Origin: Ulvibacterium sp965248315
Lineage (GTDB): Bacteria; Bacteroidota; Bacteroidia; Flavobacteriales; Flavobacteriaceae
Direction of reading: 5' to 3'
NCBI RefSeq assembly: GCF_965248315.1
Contig: NZ_CBDFIX010000002.1
Span: forward strand, 1,116,001-1,180,000
DNA: 64,000 nucleotides
Position 1 is the stretch's first letter, and each line of letters begins with the position of its first letter. Shown here piece after piece: positions 42,501-49,205 of this stretch. The position numbers were made by a program, and so were the translations under genes. Under the pieces are notes generated by a model. That model had not been told where the DNA came from. It saw only the letters and a list, made by a program, of their open reading frames with translations, and ran no database searches.

Positions 42501-42706
42501 ACATTGTGGGTCTCAAAATCCTTTACTACTCCATTGTATGTAGAGTACCATAGAAAGCCATCATTATCGATTTGTATGATATTAATGCCTTTATGGGATT
42601 CGCCATTGGGATTCATTTCAATATCCCGTATCGTATAATCCTGGGCACGTAATACACTGAAAACCAATGCATTTAAAATGATGATATATGTAATTATTTT
42701 ATGCAT
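39539..42706 (-). CDS. Sensor histidine kinase, Reg_prop/Y_Y_Y type, copy 2
   Basis: A 1055-residue paralogue of its two neighbours with the same domain order: signal peptide (LVFSVLRAQ), propeller, Y_Y_Y domain, membrane helix, LytS-type kinase with MNPHFIFNALNGIRKTVKEG (His about 859). Compared with copy 1 the kinase core is more like copy 3 (both read NALNGIRKTVKEGK), whereas the propeller has many substitutions, suggesting different ligands. The gene is separated from copy 3 by only 3 nt. Confidence 0.92.
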   Translation of the reverse strand: MHKIITYIIILNALVFSVLRAQDYTIRDIEMNPNGESHKGINIIQIDNDGFLWYSTYNGVVKDFETHNVLSPFMGENGDNPPKIGFTIFIDSRQRMWVSTQAGIFVSNESLDDSFNRIKFNLLLKGEELEANSFLEDCNGNIWIIAYNSGDNIILKVDSFFEVKEYQVPGIGPRFLEDRYYKRNYLFFERRIDCDKFLVRQGRKLYIFDNGTTTPIADYSDSIKHSWADYLYPEWPLNGGDGLLVTDNGDILPESIETQYTYKGETFKTHFIKDMDIQVLNLPMQEMIPITEDSNPILKNYADLISTDGLEKNLILFKLIEINGSLHLKKTYEIPFPNVIDDVVIDKNDIIYVSNYDRISKIKFSKNNFDRILYGNGKSVISTRGLLELPNNEMLAATYSGVFKIAPSENDFIQSPYITENVFPQLSYLRSFVRASDSTAWCLGENRMISEINFRENTIIGQYNFDKDWELGQLRYYDILKPSDSTLFLASNFGLQEFNLKQKKFRELNIPPVENARKLFIRDLHRTGDKLYIGTDANGLFIQDLNSNTFLHLVNDSINKGLTLPTNKIYTILTDQEENVWLGTDKGAIYIDKDLKKTTVLDGADGLTNLNVVGILEDAQANIWFSTYDGLYRYQKDLKKVTAFYVEDGLPFNDFNQNAYYKTSSNTLFFGGVRGLVAFDHIDNPVQSHDLRIFPTKFEYYDRDEKKDVELEVLNKDDYSFSLPFAKNSFSVTYSINDCYNTENNKYVYKLDGVTDDWVDLGNQTTLKLLSMPPGDHVLRIKGSNPAGVESSNELRYNIHVAQVFYKRSWVQAITVLFLLALVVLILYNHSKRERKKHEVRLTLVELERKTLRAQMNPHFIFNALNGIRKTVKEGKLSKLDDYITNFSSLMRLTLDLTRNENILLSKEIRYIESYVALTNTKSKHKIDLVVQCGPNINPEDTFIPSMLLQPIVENSIVHGFTEDQKEKTIILKIERSETTKQLILTIEDNGIGISGAKSKGGPEKGHQSYATQILHERLKLLNQIRKKDFGYEIEINDIADRTRTGAAVTIKIPY

Positions 42707-42709
42707 TTA

Positions 42710-45700
42710 CTACTTCTCATATGGAATTTTAATGGTAACCACGGCCCCTGTCCTTGTTCCGTCCATGATGTCCTTTATCGCAATCTCATAGCCATGGTCC
42801 TTTTTGCGGATCTGGTTCAGGAGCTTCAACCGCTCGTGCAAAATCTGGGTGGCATAGGACTGATGTCCCCGATCGGCCTCACTTTTCTTTTTCGCCCCCG
42901 AAATCCCTATCCCGTTGTCCTCGACAGTAAGCACTAGCTGTTTTGTTGCCTCGGACCTTTCGATTCTCAGAGTTATGGATTTTTCCCTTTGGCCGTCCGT
43001 AAAACCGTGTACGATGGAGTTCTCAACTACGGGCTGTAGGAGCATGGAGGGGATAAAGGTATTCTCCACATCGATGTCCGACCCATATTGGACTATGAGG
43101 TCTATTTTGTGTTCGCCCTTGGTATTGGTGAGGGCCACATAGTTCTGGATGTAACGTATCTCCTTTGAGAGCAGGATGTTCTCGTTCCGCGTAAGGTCCA
43201 GGGTCAACCGCATAAGGGATGAGAAATTGGTGATATAGTCGTCCAGTTTGGAGGGCTTGCCTTCCTTAACGGTCTTGCGTATACCGTTCAGGGCGTTGAA
43301 TATGAAGTGGGGGTTCATCTGCGCCCTCAGGGTCTTGCGTTCCAGTTCCACCAGGGTAAGGCGCAGTTCATGTTTTTTCCGTTCTCTTTTCGAATGGTTG
43401 TACAAGACCATCGCCACTATCCCAAGGAGCAACAATAGGGTAAGGGCCTGTATCCAGGGGCGTTTGTAAAAGACCTGGGCCACATGGATGTCATAGTTCA
43501 GTTCGTTGGCGGATTCCACCCCTGCGGGATTGGATCCCTTGATTCTAAGCACATAGTCCCCCGGGGGTATGGACAGGAGCTTCAAGGTGGTCTGGCTTCC
43601 CAAGTTCACCCAGTCCTCGGTAAACCCGTCCAACTTGTAGGCATATTTGTTGGTCTCGGTATTGTAACAATCGTTGATGCTGTAGGTTACCGAGAAGGAA
43701 TTTTTGGAATAGGGCAGGTCGAAACCGTACCGTCCTGTGTTTAGGGCGTCGAGCTCCACGTCCTTTTCCCTATCGGTATCGTAGTACTCGAATTTGGTGG
43801 GGAATATCCTGACATCTTGGAATCGGGAAGGATTATCGATACTGTCAAAGGCAATCAGGCCCCTGAGCCCTCCGAACAATAGGGTGTTGGTGGAGGTTCT
43901 GTAATTCGAGTACGGGTTGAAATCGTTAAAAGGCAGGCCATCCTCCACATAGAACGCGGTGATTTTTTTTGAGGTCTTTCCATACTGGTACAGCCCGTCA
44001 TAGGTGCTGAACCACATGTTCCCATCGGCGTCCTCCAAAATCCCGACTACGTTCGAATCGGTAAGCCCGTCTGATGTATCTATCACTTCGGTCTTGTTAA
44101 GACCCTTGTCAATCTGTACGGCCCCCTTATCCGTGCCCAACCATATATTCTCGTATCGGTCTAAAAAAATGGTATGAATCTTATTGGTGGGGAGGGTCCA
44201 ACTATCGTGGGCCTTTCTATTGCTTATGTGCACAAAACTATCGGAATTCAGATCTTGTATAAAAAGCCCGTTTGCATCAGTCCCTATATAGAGTTTGTCG
44301 CTAGTCCTATGAAGGTCTTGGATAAAAAGTTCCCTATTGTTTTCAACAGGGAGTATGGGTAATTCGCGGAACTTTTTCTGTATGTAATTGAATTCCTGTA
44401 GGCCAAAACTACTGGCCAACAATAGGGTGGAGTCCGAATGTTTTAGAATATCATTGTAATGCAGTTTGGCCAATCCCCAATGCGAGTTAAAGATGTGGAT
44501 TTCTTCGATGGTATTCTTTAGAAAATCGATTTCCCAAAGCCCTTTGCTTCTTCCCAGACACCACATCTTGGAATCGCTGGTCTTTGCAAAAGCTTTAAGA
44601 AAATTAAGCGATGGAAAAATATTTTTAGTTTCATAGGGGCCTTCTCCATAGTCGGCGCCCTCATTGGGTGAAAGCTTAAAAATCCCAGAATTGGTCGCAG
44701 CAAGAATCTCCTCGTTAGGTAGCTCCAAAAACCCATAGGTATTCATGTCTTGTTTCTCGTAATGATTCAGGACCTTATCAACATTGCTGGTACTAAATTT
44801 TATTTTGCTGATGCGGTCATAGTTGCTTACATAGATTACGTCGTTCTTATCGATGACCAGGTCCTCGACCCAAAAGGGGAACGGAATTTCATAGGTCTTT
44901 TTTAGCTGGAAGTTCCCGTTGATTTCTATTAGTTTAAATAGGGATACATTTTTTCCAAGGCCATCGATACCAATAAGATCGGCATAATCCTTTAGTATCG
45001 GGTTACCCCTTTCCGTAATAGGAATCATTTCTTGAAAAGGTAGATTGGTAACTTGTATATCCAGGTCTTCAACAAAATGGCTTTCAAAGACTTTTCCTTC
45101 ATAGGTATATTGAATTTCCTTGGATTTAGGCAGGAGTTCCCCATTAGACGTAATGAGGATTCCATCACCACCATTGAAGGTCCATTCCGGATGGAAATAA
45201 CCCATCATTTCATAATTTTTTGTGGAAGTATAATCGGCAATTAAACGGATTTCCCCCTTTTCGAGAATAAACAGTTTGCGCCCTTGCCTACATAGGATTT
45301 TATCGCAGTCGATTATTTTTTCAAAAAACAAAAACTCCCGTTTGTAATAGTCAGATAGGGCATAGGTGGGCTTAAGAGCTTCAATTTGATATTTTTCTAC
45401 CGCAAAGGAAGAGTCGACTTTTAAAATAACATTGTCCGCCCCAACGATCCAAATGTTTCCGTCACAATCTTCCATATAAGAATTTCCGGAAAGATTTTCT
45501 CCCCTTAAAAAAGGTTTGAATTTTATATGATTGAAACTATCGACCAAATTTTTGTCGGATACGAAAATTCCGGTCTGGGTGGAAACCCACATCCGCTGTT
45601 GGCTATCGATGAAAATTGTAAACCCTATTTTGGGCGGGTTCCCTCCGTCTTCATCCACAAAGGTAGAAAGCACACTGTGGGTTTCGAAGTCCTTTACTAT

Positions 45701-45877
45701 TCCATTATAGGTAGAATACCACAGGAACCCCTCATAATCTACCTGTATTACGTTAATGTCCTTATGGGATTCTCCGTTGGTGTTGACCATTATATCCCGT
45801 ATTGTATAGTCCTGGGCATATAACGCATTGAAAACAAATGCAATTAAAATGATAGAATAAGTAAGTATTTTACGCAT
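42710..45877 (-). CDS. Sensor histidine kinase, Reg_prop/Y_Y_Y type, copy 3
   Basis: A 1055-residue paralogue, first in transcription order of the three. It has the same architecture, with kinase motif MNPHFIFNALNGIRKTVKEG and ATP-binding motifs LQPVVENSIVHGF and DNGIGISG. The likely promoter lies in the 259 nt before its start at 45877. Because the three follow each other with 3-nt and 9-nt gaps they are almost certainly one transcript. The cognate response regulator must be encoded elsewhere. Confidence 0.92.
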   Translation of the reverse strand: MRKILTYSIILIAFVFNALYAQDYTIRDIMVNTNGESHKDINVIQVDYEGFLWYSTYNGIVKDFETHSVLSTFVDEDGGNPPKIGFTIFIDSQQRMWVSTQTGIFVSDKNLVDSFNHIKFKPFLRGENLSGNSYMEDCDGNIWIVGADNVILKVDSSFAVEKYQIEALKPTYALSDYYKREFLFFEKIIDCDKILCRQGRKLFILEKGEIRLIADYTSTKNYEMMGYFHPEWTFNGGDGILITSNGELLPKSKEIQYTYEGKVFESHFVEDLDIQVTNLPFQEMIPITERGNPILKDYADLIGIDGLGKNVSLFKLIEINGNFQLKKTYEIPFPFWVEDLVIDKNDVIYVSNYDRISKIKFSTSNVDKVLNHYEKQDMNTYGFLELPNEEILAATNSGIFKLSPNEGADYGEGPYETKNIFPSLNFLKAFAKTSDSKMWCLGRSKGLWEIDFLKNTIEEIHIFNSHWGLAKLHYNDILKHSDSTLLLASSFGLQEFNYIQKKFRELPILPVENNRELFIQDLHRTSDKLYIGTDANGLFIQDLNSDSFVHISNRKAHDSWTLPTNKIHTIFLDRYENIWLGTDKGAVQIDKGLNKTEVIDTSDGLTDSNVVGILEDADGNMWFSTYDGLYQYGKTSKKITAFYVEDGLPFNDFNPYSNYRTSTNTLLFGGLRGLIAFDSIDNPSRFQDVRIFPTKFEYYDTDREKDVELDALNTGRYGFDLPYSKNSFSVTYSINDCYNTETNKYAYKLDGFTEDWVNLGSQTTLKLLSIPPGDYVLRIKGSNPAGVESANELNYDIHVAQVFYKRPWIQALTLLLLLGIVAMVLYNHSKRERKKHELRLTLVELERKTLRAQMNPHFIFNALNGIRKTVKEGKPSKLDDYITNFSSLMRLTLDLTRNENILLSKEIRYIQNYVALTNTKGEHKIDLIVQYGSDIDVENTFIPSMLLQPVVENSIVHGFTDGQREKSITLRIERSEATKQLVLTVEDNGIGISGAKKKSEADRGHQSYATQILHERLKLLNQIRKKDHGYEIAIKDIMDGTRTGAVVTIKIPYEK

Positions 45878-46136
45878 TAATCCATAAACAAACGGGGGAT
45901 AAAAAGTTGAAAATTTTAGACGTAAGCATTGGACAAATTAATCCAGGCCAACATCAAGTAAAGTATACGGAACTAAAATTAAGAAAAAACAGCCGGCCTT
46001 AAACAGAGCGAATAAAACAAATTTAAAGATTCTTTTTCACCAGATTTCTGAACTAAAAATGGTTGACCGAAGAACCTCGAGAAATATGGAGACCCTAGTT
46101 TTTTGCAAAGTTATTAGGGATTGCTTAAGTACGACA

Positions 46137-46793
46137 TTATAAGGACTGGGAAAGCAGTGATTTCAATTCGCTCATATCTTGAAAGACAAAGGTCTCCTGC
46201 ACCCCAACAGGGTAATCATGACTGTTTTTAGAGTATACAAAGACATCAAATCCTCCTGCCAAGGCTGCACGAATCCCAACGCTGCTATCTTCGATAACAG
46301 CGCATTCCTCTGGCCTAAAACCCATATGTTTAGCTGCATGAAGGAAAATATCCGGATTGGGTTTCCAACTTTGTATTTCATAGCAGCTAAACATTCTATT
46401 TTCAAATTTATCGATTAAACCGGTGGTCGCTAAATTGGCACGTATTTTTTCCAGAGGGCCGCTTGAAGCTACACAAAAGGGGATTTCAAGACTCTCGATA
46501 ACTGAACGGACGCCCTCTATCGGCTTAAGCTCATTCTTAAAAGCTTTGAAGGTTTTTTTCCGATATTCGGATTCGAAGTCCGGGGGCAATCCCCCTTTGG
46601 TAAGCACATCGAGATATTGCATGATATCGTTTAAAGACTTTCCCAAAAACTCACCTACTACAAAGTCCAGGTCTATGTGCAATCCCAAATCTTTTCCCAT
46701 TGCCACCAAAACCTTTGCGGTAATCAACTCGCTGTCTACCAGGACGCCATCGCAATCGAAAATAATACACTTGTATTTCATTTGGTGGGCCAA
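46137..46793 (-). CDS. HAD-superfamily sugar phosphatase (beta-phosphoglucomutase-like)
   Basis: A 218-residue haloacid-dehalogenase protein of the beta-phosphoglucomutase subgroup: IIFDCDGVLVDSE with nucleophile Asp13 and acid/base Asp15, cap domain with helical bundle, VASSG (motif II), KPNPDIFLHAAKHMG (motif III Lys) and VIEDSSVGIRAALAGG (motif IV). It resembles YieH/6-phosphogluconate phosphatase in layout. It lies 39 nt downstream of the phosphodiesterase-phosphatase fusion, so it may hydrolyse a sugar or inositol phosphate of that pathway (inference). A second start, MKYK at 46781, is possible. Confidence 0.87.
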   Translation of the reverse strand: MAHQMKYKCIIFDCDGVLVDSELITAKVLVAMGKDLGLHIDLDFVVGEFLGKSLNDIMQYLDVLTKGGLPPDFESEYRKKTFKAFKNELKPIEGVRSVIESLEIPFCVASSGPLEKIRANLATTGLIDKFENRMFSCYEIQSWKPNPDIFLHAAKHMGFRPEECAVIEDSSVGIRAALAGGFDVFVYSKNSHDYPVGVQETFVFQDMSELKSLLSQSL

Positions 46794-46832
46794 TATTTAT
46801 TTAAGCAAAATTACAAAGAAACCGTGCCCAAC

Positions 46833-48638
46833 TCAATCTACCTTAATTTTGAGCACTTTTATGATTTTATCGTACACCTCGGTATTCTCATACACGCCTT
46901 GAAATTCTTGGGAATGTGGGCCGTATGCAAATATCGGTACCATGGTACCCGTATGATCATGGGTGGTAAAATCTCCTTCCACCATTCGTTTTTCAAGATT
47001 TCCCTGTGGCATACTAAATCCGGATGTTTCATGGTCTGCAGTGACAACCACAAGTGTATTGCCCGTTACATCCGCAAATTTCAGGGCTTCGGTTATGGCC
47101 CTGTCAAAATCTATTCCTTCCGAAACTATACCGGGTACATAGTTCTCATGGCCGTAACTATCTATTTTCGCACTTTCTACCATTAAGAAAAAGGGAGCGT
47201 TCTTGGTCTTTAAAAAAGCCAATCCATTTTTGGTCACCTCAGCCAATATCGCTCCACGGCCTTCAAGAATACCCGGAACACCGTCCTTTGAGATAAAATG
47301 TGCGACTCGTTTTTCTTTACTTTGGGCCATTCCACCCGTATTTTCCAGAATAGAAAAACCCATTTGATCAATTTCAGTTTCAAGGGCATTTGAACCTCCA
47401 CCGACAAGCAGTGAAAGTTTACTTTTTGATAGATCCGAAATAATACCCGCTTCATCCGATCGATCTTTACGATGCGCATAAAAAGCAGCTGGCGTGGCAC
47501 CTGTAATATCATCCGTTGTAATGCATCCAGAGTTAAAACCGTTTTCATTTAGGAGTTCAGCAATGTTTTTCAAGGAATTGCCCCTATCATCCATTCCTAT
47601 TGCGCGATTGTTGGTTTTTGTCCCCGTGGCCAACGCTGTGCCTGCGGCCGCTGAATCGGTCGTGAAATCATCAGCGGATTGTGTTTTTATAAAGCCTATA
47701 CTTTTTAATTGTGTAAGTGTCAAATCCCCGCCATTGGCCAAAACAGAGGACGAAATCTGTGTTAACCCGTTACCATCACCAATGAGTAGGATGACATTTT
47801 TAACAGGCCTGTCTTTCTGGTCCGATTCGAAGGTCGGGGTATAAACCTCTGATGAAACCGTATTGTAATAGACACGTTGCTCCATCGTATTTAAATAGGA
47901 AGCCGATGCATATGGCAAATCGGTATTGATAAAATCCACACCCATATCGCTAAATGCTTTCCAAGCGGTTTTGGAATCGGGCGCACCCCAAAATCGAAAA
48001 GGTTTACCATAGGAATGGGCTTTATCAATTATGGCCTTTACTTTCTTGTAATCCTCAGCTGTCAATCTTCCTTTTCCGTTCCAAGGCGAAAACTTTTTAA
48101 AGTTTAGGCTAATCAAAGCTACTTTGTCCCAAGTTTTATCACGCTGTATATCTTCTAGTTTTTGATAATCAAAATGAATGTATCCAGGATAATTCACATA
48201 CTCATTTACTTTCGGCCGATTGCCGGATATTACAATGGAAATAGTTCTGTTGTTGGTAAGGGCCGGATAGTTTTCCAAGATGGATATCAGTTTTTCCAAG
48301 GTGGCATAGGGCTCTGATTTTATATCTACCAGTAACTGTAATTCTTGCGGCTGTCCTAATTTTAAATCCATAGCTTTTTGAATGGGTTGCAGATATAGAT
48401 TCTCCAAGCTTCGGTCTTGTATAATTTCAGATTCCCCATGGGTAACGTAAAGCTTGTCATTCTTTAAAAAAACGTCCACTTCTATGGAGTTTAGGCCATT
48501 GGCATAGGCACTCCAAAAAGGGACTTTTTGAGCATAATCATTATGCGAGTGTATTTTTACCCGATCCACGGGTTGTGCCATTAAAGCGATGGTCGAAATG
48601 CAAAGTAGAAGAATTAGGAGGAGGTTTTTTTTGGACAT
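46833..48638 (-). CDS. Exported fusion: PLC/GDPD-like domain plus alkaline phosphatase
   Basis: A 601-residue exported protein (signal peptide ending ALMAQ). Residues about 25-250 form a PI-PLC/glycerophosphodiester-phosphodiesterase-like barrel: VKIHSHNDYAQKVPF, IEVDVFLKN with the paired acidic ligands near 53-55, and YVTHGESE. Residues about 278-600 are an alkaline phosphatase: NVILLIGDGNG with metal ligand Asp288, DFTTDSAAAGTALATG with nucleophile Ser329, and VVVTADHETSGF and HDHTGTMVP for zinc. The two domains would split a phosphodiester and then remove the phosphate. Gene neighbourhood suggests glycerophosphoinositol or a related inositol phosphodiester as substrate (inference). Confidence 0.9.
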   Translation of the reverse strand: MSKKNLLLILLLCISTIALMAQPVDRVKIHSHNDYAQKVPFWSAYANGLNSIEVDVFLKNDKLYVTHGESEIIQDRSLENLYLQPIQKAMDLKLGQPQELQLLVDIKSEPYATLEKLISILENYPALTNNRTISIVISGNRPKVNEYVNYPGYIHFDYQKLEDIQRDKTWDKVALISLNFKKFSPWNGKGRLTAEDYKKVKAIIDKAHSYGKPFRFWGAPDSKTAWKAFSDMGVDFINTDLPYASASYLNTMEQRVYYNTVSSEVYTPTFESDQKDRPVKNVILLIGDGNGLTQISSSVLANGGDLTLTQLKSIGFIKTQSADDFTTDSAAAGTALATGTKTNNRAIGMDDRGNSLKNIAELLNENGFNSGCITTDDITGATPAAFYAHRKDRSDEAGIISDLSKSKLSLLVGGGSNALETEIDQMGFSILENTGGMAQSKEKRVAHFISKDGVPGILEGRGAILAEVTKNGLAFLKTKNAPFFLMVESAKIDSYGHENYVPGIVSEGIDFDRAITEALKFADVTGNTLVVVTADHETSGFSMPQGNLEKRMVEGDFTTHDHTGTMVPIFAYGPHSQEFQGVYENTEVYDKIIKVLKIKVD

Positions 48639-48778
48639 GACAGGGATTTAACTTGTTAAACTATTGTTGTTCAAAAAAGGATTTAATTATAGAATTCCAT
48701 TTGGATAGGTAAAATCGGGATTGGAATCATTATTTTTATACGAATATAGGACTCCTAAGGGGTAACGATAAGGAGAAG

Positions 48779-48800
48779 CTTATGCAAAGGTTTGCATAAG
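48779..48800. promoter_or_regulatory. LacI-type operator 1, 22-bp palindrome
   Basis: CTTATGCAAA and TTTGCATAAG are exact reverse complements around GG. The central 16 bases match the operators at 49106 and 57835 except for the two centre bases. It lies about 140 nt before the phosphatase start and 405 nt before susC, so it may serve both. Confidence 0.75.
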
Positions 48801-49105
48801 GAAGCCATAGGTGCCAAATAAAGAAGCATTGCCCCTCCTGTAAGGAGTTCTTACTATCGAGAAGAGTCTAAAAATCAGGAGTTTTGTCCGTACTTTGGGA
48901 CAAGCTTGCCGAACAGTCTGCAGTTCCCCTTTTTCTTAGCGAATCATCCCTCTATACCTAAGGTTCACACCCAAATCATTTTCTCTAATTTTTTAAGAAA
49001 TTCTTCCCAACATATTGCTTTTTTACCAGTTTTAAAAAGCCCTAAATAGTTATTTGGGAATAAGGTTCCCTAAAGTTTAAATAAGGCTTAAGTCCATGTA
49101 AATCA

Positions 49106-49121
49106 ATGCAAACCTTTGCAT
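49106..49121. promoter_or_regulatory. LacI-type operator 2 at susC
   Basis: ATGCAAACCTTTGCAT, identical to the operator at 57835-57850 over all 16 bases. It is followed after 27 nt by the element CATCGCTTTTTTATTGTT (49149-49166), the same spacing as at the iol operon. Confidence 0.85.
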
Positions 49122-49148
49122 AGACTTTTGGCTGCGAATAATTTTAGG

Positions 49149-49166
49149 CATCGCTTTTTTATTGTT
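49149..49166 (+). promoter_or_regulatory. Shared promoter-like element of susC
   Basis: CATCGCTTTTTTATTGTT matches CATCGTTTTTTTATTGTT at 57878-57895 at 17 of 18 positions. Both stand 27 nt after the operator and 39 to 48 nt before the start codon. It is probably part of the core promoter region. Confidence 0.65.
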
Positions 49167-49205
49167 ATTTGGCTTAAGAATTAACTAACGCAAAAACAGC
49201 CAGAT

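Larger units (their letters stand above)
48639..49205. promoter_or_regulatory. Divergent regulatory region of phosphatase and susC
   Basis: A 567-nt gap between two divergent start codons without a credible gene. It holds two palindromes of the ATGCAAANNTTTGCAT type (48782-48797 and 49106-49121) and, near susC, a promoter-like element at 49149-49166. The two operators lie 324 nt apart, a distance compatible with looping. Confidence 0.75.
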
